Origin: Peptoniphilus senegalensis JC140
GTDB taxonomy: Bacteria; Bacillota; Clostridia; Tissierellales; Peptoniphilaceae
Direction: 5' to 3'
NCBI RefSeq assembly: GCF_000321025.1
Contig: NZ_HE610717.1
Span: 125,371 to 189,370 of the forward strand
DNA length: 64,000 nucleotides
Part shown: one piece after another, positions 38,416-47,074 of the stretch
How positions within the stretch are numbered: position 1 is the first letter of the stretch
Layout: every line of letters starts with the position of its first letter
Position numbers and translations under genes: made by a program
The notes under the pieces: generated by a model
Seen by the model: only the letters and a program-made list of their open reading frames with translations
Told to the model about the DNA's origin: nothing
Databases searched by the model: none

Positions 38416-39612
38416 ATGAATATAATAATTATTGGTGCAGGACCATCGGGAATGGTTGCTGCAATAAATGCAAAAAATGAAAGTAACAATGTAATACTGC
38501 TAGAAAAAAATGACAGAGTGGGCAAAAAACTTTTGGCTACGGGAAATGGCAGGTGCAATTATACAAATTTAAGCTTGTCAGAAAAAAATTATTCATCGCC
38601 AGATTTTGTGAGAGAGACATTAAGGGAATTTTCCAACGAAGATTTGATAAATTATTTTAAGGTCTTGGGACTTGAGTCAACAACTGATGGCAAGAGAGTT
38701 TATCCCATAACTTTAAAGGCAAATTCAGTCCTAAATATTATTATGTATTGGCTAGAAAAAAAAGGAATTGAAATTAAGACAAGCACTGAAGTAAAAGAAA
38801 TCAAAAAGAATAAAAGTAGCTTTGATGTAATAACTAATGATGAAATAATTAAGGCTGATGTAGTTGTTGCAGCCTTTGGTGCGAAATCTATGCCAGTAAG
38901 TGGTTCCGATGGAAAAAGTTTTGAAATTTTAAAAAAACTTGGCTTAAAGATTAGTGAATTAAAGCCAGCTCTTACGCAAGTAAAGTTAGAATCGAAATAT
39001 TTAAAGCATCTTAGTGGTACAAAAGTTCTTGGCAGTGCAAAATTATTTAAGGAAAATAAAAAAATAGATGAGAGATGTGGAGAAATTTTATTTACCAATT
39101 ATGGAATTAGTGGACCTCCAATTTTAGATTTGTCAGTAAATATTTCTGAAGATAATTACCTTGAAGTGCCCCTTATAAATAATGTTGACGAAAATACCTT
39201 AGAAATGCTTTACAATAGATATTATATGTTTCCAGATTTTTCACTTGAAGAATATTTAATGGGAATAGTTGACAAGAAATTTATTCATTACATAGTTGAT
39301 TATTTAGATTTGGATAAAAAAACTGCGATGAATATGATTTCTATGGGAGATTTTGAAAAAATCATTGGTATTTTATTGAAGTCAAGATTTAAGGTAATTG
39401 GCACGACAGGATTTAAAAATTCTCAAGTGACAAGAGGAGGTGTAGATTTATCTGAAATAAATAGCTATGACTACTCCTCAAAAAAATTTGATAATTTATA
39501 TATTATTGGCGAAGCTCTTAACATTGATGGAGACTGTGGTGGTTACAACCTTCACTTTGCTTTTGCCTGTGGATATAGACTTGGTAAAATGTTAAGTGAA
39601 AAAATTTCATAA
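38416..39612 (+). CDS. HI0933/YhiN-family FAD-dependent oxidoreductase
   Basis: A 398-residue flavoprotein. The Rossmann FAD site is IIIGAGPSGMVAA (residues 4-16), and KKLLATGNGRCNYTN is the family signature. It ends with GEALNIDGDCGGYNLHFAFACG, which closes the FAD pocket. The family is widespread but no substrate is established. The gene has its own promoter and a very short leader. Confidence 0.9.
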   Translation: MNIIIIGAGPSGMVAAINAKNESNNVILLEKNDRVGKKLLATGNGRCNYTNLSLSEKNYSSPDFVRETLREFSNEDLINYFKVLGLESTTDGKRVYPITLKANSVLNIIMYWLEKKGIEIKTSTEVKEIKKNKSSFDVITNDEIIKADVVVAAFGAKSMPVSGSDGKSFEILKKLGLKISELKPALTQVKLESKYLKHLSGTKVLGSAKLFKENKKIDERCGEILFTNYGISGPPILDLSVNISEDNYLEVPLINNVDENTLEMLYNRYYMFPDFSLEEYLMGIVDKKFIHYIVDYLDLDKKTAMNMISMGDFEKIIGILLKSRFKVIGTTGFKNSQVTRGGVDLSEINSYDYSSKKFDNLYIIGEALNIDGDCGGYNLHFAFACGYRLGKMLSEKIS

Positions 39613-39617
39613 AATAT

Positions 39618-39646
39618 TTGCAATGGATACAGTTTCAGATTAAAAT
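39618..39646 (+). promoter_or_regulatory. Promoter of the SAF-domain dehydrogenase
   Basis: TTGCAA (39618-39623), 17 bases, TAAAAT (39641-39646), the same hexamer pair as the rpsT promoter. It begins six bases after the upstream gene's stop. Confidence 0.6.
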
Positions 39647-39699
39647 ATTTTTTGCGAATAAAATTAAATTTTAATACTTGCAATAGATTTGGAGGAAGA

Positions 39700-40977
39700 A
39701 TGTTTTACTTACAAAAAAAATTAAAGGAATATGGGAATATTTCTGTTGGAATAGTTGGCTCAGGTATTATGGGCACTTCACTATTTACCTTGTTAAGTCA
39801 AAATGAAAATTTTTATCCCATAGTTTTTTCATCAAGAAATAAAGTTACATTAAAAAATGCAATAGATTCAGCAAATATTAAGGAAGATGACTTTGCCTTT
39901 ACAGATAACTTGGAGGAGGCAAAAATTCTTTTAAAAGAAAAAAAATGTATAGCTACAACAAATAATTTAATAGCGGCAACTCTTGTTGATTGTCTTGTAG
40001 ATTGCACTGGCGATACTGAGACTGGAGCGAAGTTATCTCTAGCTGCAATAGAAAATGGCGTTGATATAGTCAGCCTAAATGTTGAGATGGATGCAACTGT
40101 TGGTCCTATCTTAAAAATTATGGCTGATGAAAAGGGGCTAGTGTACTCTGGAACTAAAGGAGACGAACCTGGTGCTATTGTAGAAATTTATGAATTTGCA
40201 AAAAACTGTGGTTTTGATGTTTTAGTTCTTGGCAAGGGAAAAAATAATGAACTAAATAATTATGCAACTCCAGAAAGTTTAAAAGAGGCTGCAGAGAAAA
40301 AGGGAATAAATCCTAGAATGTTAACATCCTTTGTAGATGGTACTAATACCATGATTGAGTTAAATGCCGTATGTAATGCACTTGGTTTTGTACCAGATAT
40401 TAGAGGATGCCATTTTGTAGAAACAAGTCCAAAGAAAATTGCAGATGATTATAAATTGAAAGAAGATGGAGGAATTTTAAATTCCTATGGAGTAGTTGAT
40501 TTTGCCACTGGTATCGCACCAGGAGTTTTTGCAGTTGTTAAAGCAAAATCTAATATTATAGATGAAGAAATGAAATATCTTTCTATGGGAGAAGGGCCAA
40601 ATTATACAATATATAGGCCTTATCACTTGACTAGTATAGAGACTATAATTTCTATAATAAAAGCCGTTGTTCTTAGAGATTCTTCTATTGCTCCTTTTGG
40701 AGAACCTTATGCAGAGACAGTTGCTGTTGCCAAAAGAGATATAAAAAAGGGCGAAAAATTTGATTCAATTGGCGGAGAGATGATTTTTGGGACGTTAGAA
40801 AAAAAATCAGACCAAGTTAAGGGAAATCACCTTCCAATAGGGATAGTAACTGATGGTTCCTTTGCAAAAAGAGATATTAAAAAGGGAAGTTTAGTTACTT
40901 ATGATGATATATTTTTAAATGAGGAATCGGAAATAGTAAAATTGAGAAAAAAACAAGATAAGTATTTCAAAATGTAA
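39700..40977 (+). CDS. NAD(P)-dependent dehydrogenase with C-terminal SAF domain
   Basis: A 425-residue protein. A Rossmann fold with VGIVGSGIMGTSL (about residues 15-27) and a homoserine-dehydrogenase-like core (LVDCTGDTETGAKLSLAAIENG, YSGTKGDEPGA) come first. A SAF domain follows near the C-terminus (AKRDIKKGEKFD, KRDIKKGSLVTYDD). Proteins like this occur in sugar-acid and amino-acid catabolic clusters. I give no substrate. The ATG at 39700 has TTTGGAGG upstream. It precedes an Rrf2 regulator. Confidence 0.75.
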   Translation: MFYLQKKLKEYGNISVGIVGSGIMGTSLFTLLSQNENFYPIVFSSRNKVTLKNAIDSANIKEDDFAFTDNLEEAKILLKEKKCIATTNNLIAATLVDCLVDCTGDTETGAKLSLAAIENGVDIVSLNVEMDATVGPILKIMADEKGLVYSGTKGDEPGAIVEIYEFAKNCGFDVLVLGKGKNNELNNYATPESLKEAAEKKGINPRMLTSFVDGTNTMIELNAVCNALGFVPDIRGCHFVETSPKKIADDYKLKEDGGILNSYGVVDFATGIAPGVFAVVKAKSNIIDEEMKYLSMGEGPNYTIYRPYHLTSIETIISIIKAVVLRDSSIAPFGEPYAETVAVAKRDIKKGEKFDSIGGEMIFGTLEKKSDQVKGNHLPIGIVTDGSFAKRDIKKGSLVTYDDIFLNEESEIVKLRKKQDKYFKM

Positions 40978-40993
40978 ATAAAGATGATATAAT
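40965..40993 (+). promoter_or_regulatory. Promoter of the Rrf2 gene
   Basis: An extended -10 TGATATAAT (TATAAT at 40988-40993) with a poor -35 TTTCAA (40965-40970) 17 bases before it. It lies within the last codons and just after the stop of the upstream gene. Confidence 0.5.
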
Positions 40994-41012
40994 ATGCGAA
41001 ATGGGTGATTAA

Positions 41013-41420
41013 ATGAGAATAACACAAGAGACAGATTATGCCTTTAGAATTGTTAGTTATCTTGCAAGAAACGAGGGTAAAGTTGTTGGAGCACCACAAA
41101 TTGCTGAAAGCGAAGGTGTCACAAAGAGATTTACTCTTAGAATTTTGAGAAAATTAAATTTGGCAGGAATAACAGATGCTAAAAGAGGTTCTAAGGGTGG
41201 ATATTATTTAAAAAAACCAAAAGAAGACATAACACTATATGATATACTTAAAGCAGTAGATGGTCCTATTGTAATAAATAGGTGTTTACAAGAAGATAGC
41301 TATTGTAATAAAAACAAGGCAAATGAAGTGGGAAGTTGCAAATTTCATGTTACACTAGCAATGATGCAATCAAACATTATTAAAATGTTTAAGAATGAAA
41401 CAATAGACAATTTTATATAA
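41013..41420 (+). CDS. Rrf2 family transcriptional regulator
   Basis: A 135-residue Rrf2 winged-helix regulator. MRITQETDYAFRIVSYLAR and the helix-turn-helix at about residues 26-50 lead to RGSKGGYYLKKP, the wing. Three cysteines, C91, C98 and C109, lie where IscR and NsrR hold an iron-sulfur cluster, but with spacing x6 and x10, unlike either. It could sense Fe-S status, cysteine or NO; the target is unknown. It stands between the SAF dehydrogenase and the ileS T-box. Confidence 0.85.
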   Translation: MRITQETDYAFRIVSYLARNEGKVVGAPQIAESEGVTKRFTLRILRKLNLAGITDAKRGSKGGYYLKKPKEDITLYDILKAVDGPIVINRCLQEDSYCNKNKANEVGSCKFHVTLAMMQSNIIKMFKNETIDNFI

Positions 41421-41424
41421 GCTA

Positions 41425-41626
41425 TGATGAGGACGGTAAATTTAGTAGAACTAAGAGAGCAGTTGTTTGGTGCGAAACTGTGTTTTATAAATTTACGAAT
41501 CACCTCGGAGCTCAAAGGTCAAAAGCCTTTGCGCATTTGCGTTAAAAAATTAAGTGATAGTTACCTATAATTAGGGTGGTACCGCGGCTAGTTCGTCCCT
41601 TCTCATTTGAGAGGGGACTTTTTTTA
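41425..41626 (+). promoter_or_regulatory. T-box riboswitch, isoleucine-specific, with terminator
   Basis: The leader of ileS carries the T-box AGGGTGGTACCGCGG (41573-41587) and a Stem I region. GGTGCGAA lies in the distal loop (near 41469-41476). The likely specifier is the codon ATC (41499-41501) in GAATCACC, reading isoleucine. The terminator stem is GTCCCTTCTC (41595-41604) / GAGGGGAC (41611-41618) followed by Ts. Uncharged tRNA-Ile would pair with both sites and allow read-through into ileS. Confidence 0.93.
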
Positions 41627-41657
41627 TAAATAATTTAGGAAGAATAAGGAGTTTTAG

Positions 41658-44600
41658 ATGAAAAATTTTAAAGAATTGTCTAAAGACAAAGTGAGTGTAA
41701 GGGAAGAAGAAATCTCAAAATTTTGGGATGAAATAGACCTTCTCCACAAATCAGTAGAAACAAGAAAAGATGGCAAAAATTATATCTTTTATGAAGGACC
41801 TCCAACTGCAAATGGTAAACCTGGAATACACCATGTAATGGCTAGAACTTTAAAGGACTTAACTTGTAGATACCATACAATGCTTGGATATAAAGTTAAG
41901 AGAAAAGCAGGTTGGGATACTCATGGACTTCCAGTAGAAATTGAAGTAGAAAAGAAACTTGGTCTTCACAACAAACAAGATATTGAGTCTTATGGAGTGG
42001 AAGATTTTAACAAAAAATGTAAGGAATCTGTTTTTGAATATGAAAAAGAATGGAGAACACTTACTAGAAGAATGGGATATCTAATTGATTTAGACCATCC
42101 TTATATAACTCTTGAAAATTCTTATATTGAGTCAGTATGGAATATTTTGGACAAGATGTTTAAAGATGGACTAATTTATGAAGGACATAAAATAGTTCCT
42201 TATTGTCCAAGATGTGGAACTGGTCTTGCATCTCACGAAGTTGCACAAGGTTATGAAGAAATTAAAACAACTACTGCAACTTGTAAATTCAAATTAAAGG
42301 ATAAAGAAAATGAATACTTCTTGGCATGGACAACTACGCCTTGGACTCTTCCATCAAATGTTGCCCTTGCAGTAAATCCAAAAGTTGAGTATATAAAAGT
42401 AAAACATGCAGATGGCAATATTTATTATGTGGCAAAACCACTTGCAAAGGCAGTATTTAAAGATGAAGAATTTGAAGTAATAGAAGAATTTCTTGGTAAA
42501 GATTTAGAGTATAAGGAATACGAACAACTTCTAAATTTCTTGACGCCAGACAAAAAAGCCTTTTATGTAATTTGCGCTGATTATGTAACTACTGAAGATG
42601 GTACTGGTATAGTTCACATTGCACCTGCCTTTGGTGAAGATGACTATCAAACTGCAAGGGGCTATGATTTACCAATGCTAAAACCTGTTGATGAAGAAGG
42701 CAAATTTACAGACACACCTTGGAAAGGTCAATTTGTAATTGATGCTGATCACGATGTACTGCACTATTTAATGGATAATGACTTAATGTTTTCAAAACAA
42801 AAAGTAGTTCACAACTATCCACATTGCTGGAGATGCCATACTCCGTTAATTTATTACGCACATCCATCTTGGTACATTGAAGTTACTAAGTTTAAAGAAA
42901 AATTAATTGAAAACAACAATGGAGTAAATTGGTTCCCAGATTTCGTTGGAGAAAAGAGATTTGGAAATTGGCTAGAAAACTTAAATGATTGGGCAATTTC
43001 AAGGTCAAGATATTGGGGAACACCACTCCCACTTTGGAGATGTGAATGTGGTCACGTTGAGTCAGTTGGTTCAATAGAAGATCTAAGAAATAAAGCAATA
43101 GAAGATGTTCCTGCTGACGTTGAACTTCACAGACCTTATGTAGATGATATTCACATAAAATGTCCAAAGTGTGGCAAAGAAATGAAGAGAGAAGCTGATG
43201 TAATTGATGTTTGGTTTGACTCTGGAGCAATGCCTTTTGCTCAATGGCATTATCCTTTTGAAAATAAGGACAATTTTGGCGAACTATTCCCAGCAGACTT
43301 TATCTCTGAAGGAATTGACCAAACAAGAGGTTGGTTCTATTCACTTCTTGCAATATCAACTTATATGACAGGTAAGAGTCCTTATAAAAATGTACTTGTA
43401 AATGACCTAATCCTTGATAAAGAAGGAAAGAAAATGTCAAAATCAAGAGGAAACACAGTTGCACCTTTTGAACTCTTTGACAAATATGGTGCTGATGTTG
43501 TTAGGTGGTATCTTCTTTATGTATCACCACCATGGACTCCTACAAAGTTTGACGAAGATGGACTTCGTGAAATTGAATCAAAATTCTTTAGGTCATTGAG
43601 AAACACTTACAACTTCTTTAGCTTATATGCAAATACAGACAATATTGACCCAAGAGAGCACAAGGTAAGTTATGATGACTTAGAAGAAATCGACAAATGG
43701 CTGCTATCAAAATACAATAGACTTGTAAAAACTGTTAGAGAAGACATGGAAGTATTTGAACTTACAAAAGTTGTAAGAGAAATCCAAGATTTTGTAATAG
43801 AAGATGTTTCTAACTGGTACATCAGAAGAAATAGAAGGAGATTTTGGAAGACTGACAAAGATAACACTAAGCTTGCAGTTTATAAGACAACTTACGAAGT
43901 CTTACTTGGCGTTACAAAATTAATTGCACCAATTGTTCCATTTATCTCTGAAGAATTATTTAAGTCACTTACTGATGAAGAATCTGTCCACTTGACAGAC
44001 TATCCAACTTATGATGAAAATATGATTAATGATAAAGTTGAAGAAAAAATGGACTTAGTAAGAGATTTAGTAACATTGGGAAGAGCATCAAGAGAAGAAG
44101 CTAAGATTAAAGTTAGACAACCACTTTCAAAGGTTATAATTGATGGAAAATATAAGGAAATAATCGGCGATTTAACTGATTTAATGAAAGAAGAACTTAA
44201 TGTTAAAGAGGTTGACTTCGAAGAAAATCTTTCTGAATATATGGAATTTGAACTTAAACCAAACTTTAAAGTTTGTGGCAGTATCTTAGGTTCTAAGGTT
44301 AAAGACTTTGGCAAATATTTAAGAGAAACTGATGCAAAAGAATTTCTTTCAAAATTAAATGATGGCGATGTAAATATTGAAATCGCTGGAGAAGAAACTG
44401 AAATTAAAAAGGATTATGTTGAAGTAAAGATCAGTGCAAAAGAAGGTTTTGACGTTGTAATGGATAACAACCTATTTGTAATCTTAGACACTGAACTTAA
44501 CGAAGAACTTTTAAATGAAGGTTATGTAAGAGAGTTTGTATCAAAGATTCAACAACTTAGAAAGAAAAAAGATCTAGATATTCTTGATAATATTAAAATT

Positions 44601-44759
44601 TCCTATAAGTCTGACGAAGAAGTTGAAAAAGCTATTGAAGTAGACAAGGAATTTATTAAATCAGAAACTCTTGCTCTTGAAATTCTTAATGAAGAAACAG
44701 ATTCTGAAGTTGAGAACCTAAATGGTCATGACATTAAAATAAATATTGAAAAAATGTAA
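41658..44759 (+). CDS. ileS: Isoleucyl-tRNA synthetase, eukaryote-like (type 2)
   Basis: A 1033-residue class I synthetase. The HIGH-like motif is PGIHHVMA (about residues 55-62) and KMSKS lies at 592-596. Cysteine pairs are present at CPRCG (C183, C186) and CPKCGKEM. The length, GLPVEIEVEKKLG and the absence of the C-terminal zinc finger of the usual bacterial enzyme place it with the IleS2 type. Such enzymes often tolerate mupirocin. The long C-terminal part binds the tRNA anticodon. It is regulated by the T-box in front. Confidence 0.96.
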   Translation: MKNFKELSKDKVSVREEEISKFWDEIDLLHKSVETRKDGKNYIFYEGPPTANGKPGIHHVMARTLKDLTCRYHTMLGYKVKRKAGWDTHGLPVEIEVEKKLGLHNKQDIESYGVEDFNKKCKESVFEYEKEWRTLTRRMGYLIDLDHPYITLENSYIESVWNILDKMFKDGLIYEGHKIVPYCPRCGTGLASHEVAQGYEEIKTTTATCKFKLKDKENEYFLAWTTTPWTLPSNVALAVNPKVEYIKVKHADGNIYYVAKPLAKAVFKDEEFEVIEEFLGKDLEYKEYEQLLNFLTPDKKAFYVICADYVTTEDGTGIVHIAPAFGEDDYQTARGYDLPMLKPVDEEGKFTDTPWKGQFVIDADHDVLHYLMDNDLMFSKQKVVHNYPHCWRCHTPLIYYAHPSWYIEVTKFKEKLIENNNGVNWFPDFVGEKRFGNWLENLNDWAISRSRYWGTPLPLWRCECGHVESVGSIEDLRNKAIEDVPADVELHRPYVDDIHIKCPKCGKEMKREADVIDVWFDSGAMPFAQWHYPFENKDNFGELFPADFISEGIDQTRGWFYSLLAISTYMTGKSPYKNVLVNDLILDKEGKKMSKSRGNTVAPFELFDKYGADVVRWYLLYVSPPWTPTKFDEDGLREIESKFFRSLRNTYNFFSLYANTDNIDPREHKVSYDDLEEIDKWLLSKYNRLVKTVREDMEVFELTKVVREIQDFVIEDVSNWYIRRNRRRFWKTDKDNTKLAVYKTTYEVLLGVTKLIAPIVPFISEELFKSLTDEESVHLTDYPTYDENMINDKVEEKMDLVRDLVTLGRASREEAKIKVRQPLSKVIIDGKYKEIIGDLTDLMKEELNVKEVDFEENLSEYMEFELKPNFKVCGSILGSKVKDFGKYLRETDAKEFLSKLNDGDVNIEIAGEETEIKKDYVEVKISAKEGFDVVMDNNLFVILDTELNEELLNEGYVREFVSKIQQLRKKKDLDILDNIKISYKSDEEVEKAIEVDKEFIKSETLALEILNEETDSEVENLNGHDIKINIEKM

Positions 44760-44766
44760 AAAAATA

Positions 44767-44798
44767 AAGGCTCTGGGAAACCGGGGTCTTATTTTTTT
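44767..44798 (+). terminator. ileS terminator
   Basis: The stem AAGGCTCTGG (44767-44776) / CCGGGGTCTT (44781-44790), with a GAAA loop and a few G-T pairs, is followed by A and seven Ts. Confidence 0.85.
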
Positions 44799-44818
44799 GA
44801 CTTGATTTATATAAAAAA

Positions 44819-44833
44819 TTAACTGTGGTTAAC
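44819..44833. promoter_or_regulatory. Candidate operator, copy 1 (TTAAC-N4-GTTAAC)
   Basis: TTAAC (44819-44823), TGTG, GTTAAC (44828-44833): a palindrome 158 bases before the DUF454 gene, followed by AAGGGTC. A TATAAA lies at 44848-44853. It resembles DtxR/MtsR/ScaR-type sites (TTAAC...GTTAA) and matches copies 2 and 3 near 49.5-49.7 kb. The role is inferred. Confidence 0.55.
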
Positions 44834-44990
44834 AAGGGTCTAGTCTCTATAAATCAACATATAACATAAAAAAAGGGAATATATTTAAGAAAAACAAAAT
44901 GATATCCAATATCAATATTATTTACTTATAAAAATTTCTTTGTTAGTATATATCTTGAAAATTAAGAAACTAAAGCTAAGGAGGATATAA

Positions 44991-45353
44991 TTGAAGATTT
45001 TATTTTTAATATTTGGATTTATTTTTTTGGGGATTGGAATACTTGGTATATATTTGCCTTTATTACCTGCAACTCCCTTCTTGTTACTGGCAACATGTTG
45101 TTTTGCGAGAGGATCAAAAAAGTTCAATGACTATTTTATTTCTACTAAACTATACAAGGAAAATATTGAGCCAATAAAAAATAAGACTGGTATGACAAGA
45201 GAGAGGAAGATTAAGATTCTTATGATGATTACTTTTTTTCTTGCCCTATCATTTTATTTTGTAAACAACTTACATGCTAGAATTACACTCTTATTAGTGC
45301 TTATTTTTCACTACATATATTTTATTTTTAAAATTAAGACAATCAAGGAGTAG
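44991..45353 (+). CDS. DUF454 (YbaN-like) membrane protein
   Basis: A 120-residue protein with about four membrane segments; IPLLPATPFLLLATCCFARGSKKF-like sequence (here beginning LPLLPATPFLLLATCCFA) is the DUF454 signature. It starts with TTG, with AAGGAGG seven bases upstream. It is the first gene after the predicted operator and lies three bases before the ABC pair. DUF454 genes frequently sit next to heme or porphyrin-related genes, but their function is not established. Confidence 0.88.
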   Translation: MKILFLIFGFIFLGIGILGIYLPLLPATPFLLLATCCFARGSKKFNDYFISTKLYKENIEPIKNKTGMTRERKIKILMMITFFLALSFYFVNNLHARITLLLVLIFHYIYFIFKIKTIKE

Positions 45354-45355
45354 AA

Positions 45356-47074
45356 ATGTTTAACAAAAAATTACTTAATGAGTTAAAGAGTGAGAAAATA
45401 CAAATTTTAAAGCTTTTACTTATAAAAATTATACAAATGACAGCTAATGTTGCCATGATTTTTTTAATGGGGAAGTCTATAGAAGCTTTAATTAGTTCAA
45501 GCTTTAGTGGGAGTAAATTTATTTTATTTATGATCCTAATAATTGGACTAAATATTTTCTTAATAAAAATAGAAGCTAGTATATCTTACAAGGCTTCCTA
45601 TAGGATTAAAAATACATTGAGAAAAAGACTAATGAAGAAGGTTTTTTCTTTTAAGATGGAGTATGGGAGCAAAATTTCTATTTCAGAAGTTATAAATTTA
45701 GGTGTAGAGGGAATAGAGCAACTCAACTTATTTTATTCTGCTCTATTGCCGCAACTTCTATTCTCCTTAATAGGACCTCTAATTCTATTTTTTATACTTT
45801 CATTTTTAAATTTCAAAATTGCAATAATAATGCTCTTGCTAATACCACTAATACCAATTGCAATAATTATGGTACAAAAACTTGCAAAAAAAGTTGTAAA
45901 AACTTATTGGAAATCATATACAAATCTGTCAGAAGTTTTTATAGACTTCCTATATGGCTTAACAAGTTTAGAAGTTTTTAATGCAGATGAAGATTACAAT
46001 GACCTACTTAATGCGAAGGCAGAAGACTTTAGGGTCAAAACCATGAAGCTTCTCATGATGCAACTAAATAACATTACGGTCTTAGACTTAATTTCTTATG
46101 CAGGATCAGCCTTGGGAATTATCTTATCCATCTATTATTATTCTAAGGGTCAGCTATCTGTCTTTGCAGCTTTTTCTTTTATACTCTTAAGCCAAGAATT
46201 TTTCTTACCCTTAAGAAGACTAGGAGCACTTTTTCATGTTGCAATGAATGGAATCACAGCAGCGAATTCTCTTTTTGAAATTTTAGATCTTGATAGCATA
46301 GAAGATTTTGAAGATCTTATACAGGATGAGAAAGTGGATATAGAAGTAAGAAATTTAAATTTTTCTTACGGAGAAAAGGAAATTTTAAAAGATTTGAATA
46401 TGAAGATTAAGTCGAACAAAATCACCGCCATAGTAGGAGAAAGTGGTTGCGGAAAGTCTACTCTTGCAAAATTAGTTGGTGGACTTGAAAGAAATTATGA
46501 TGGGGAGATACTTTACAATGGTTTAAGCGAAATTTCAAATGATTCTTTGAATGAAAATATAATGTTAGTAGACAATAATCCTTACTTCTTTAAGGAAAGT
46601 CTTAGATATAATCTTAAAATTGCAAATAAAAATGCCGATGATGATAAATTAATAGAAGTTTTAGAAGAAGTTGGTCTGTATTCCTACTTTAAAAATGTAG
46701 GAAGCTTAGATAGTATCCTAGAAAGTGCTGGTAACAACTTATCAGGTGGACAAAAACAAAGGCTTGCAATAGGAAGGGTCCTTTTGAAAGAACCAAAGAT
46801 TTTAATTTTAGATGAGTCCATTTCAAATATAGATAAGGAATCAGAAGATTTGATTTTAAATCTTATACAAAAATTAAAAGAAAAAATGACCATAATTCTT
46901 ATTACTCATAGACTCAACACAGTCCTTCACGCAGACTATATTTACTATCTTGACAATAAGAAAGTTGCTGAAGAAGGAAGTTTTGAAGAAATAAGTAAGG
47001 GAGAATTATTTTCTGGTATTTATAGATACCAAAGGGAATTAGAAATGTGGGGTTTAAATGAAGAAATTAATTGA
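45356..47074 (+). CDS. ABC exporter half, CydDC-like (subunit 1)
   Basis: A 572-residue ABC transporter with six N-terminal membrane helices (about residues 15-300) and a C-terminal ATPase. Walker A is GESGCGKST (about 361-369), the signature is LSGGQKQRLAIGR (about 462) and Walker B is ILILDESIS. It forms a pair with the next gene, which it overlaps by 17 bases. The CydDC-like type exports thiols or moves heme in other bacteria. In this operon it may handle heme or porphyrin, as inferred from location only. Confidence 0.82.
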   Translation: MFNKKLLNELKSEKIQILKLLLIKIIQMTANVAMIFLMGKSIEALISSSFSGSKFILFMILIIGLNIFLIKIEASISYKASYRIKNTLRKRLMKKVFSFKMEYGSKISISEVINLGVEGIEQLNLFYSALLPQLLFSLIGPLILFFILSFLNFKIAIIMLLLIPLIPIAIIMVQKLAKKVVKTYWKSYTNLSEVFIDFLYGLTSLEVFNADEDYNDLLNAKAEDFRVKTMKLLMMQLNNITVLDLISYAGSALGIILSIYYYSKGQLSVFAAFSFILLSQEFFLPLRRLGALFHVAMNGITAANSLFEILDLDSIEDFEDLIQDEKVDIEVRNLNFSYGEKEILKDLNMKIKSNKITAIVGESGCGKSTLAKLVGGLERNYDGEILYNGLSEISNDSLNENIMLVDNNPYFFKESLRYNLKIANKNADDDKLIEVLEEVGLYSYFKNVGSLDSILESAGNNLSGGQKQRLAIGRVLLKEPKILILDESISNIDKESEDLILNLIQKLKEKMTIILITHRLNTVLHADYIYYLDNKKVAEEGSFEEISKGELFSGIYRYQRELEMWGLNEEIN

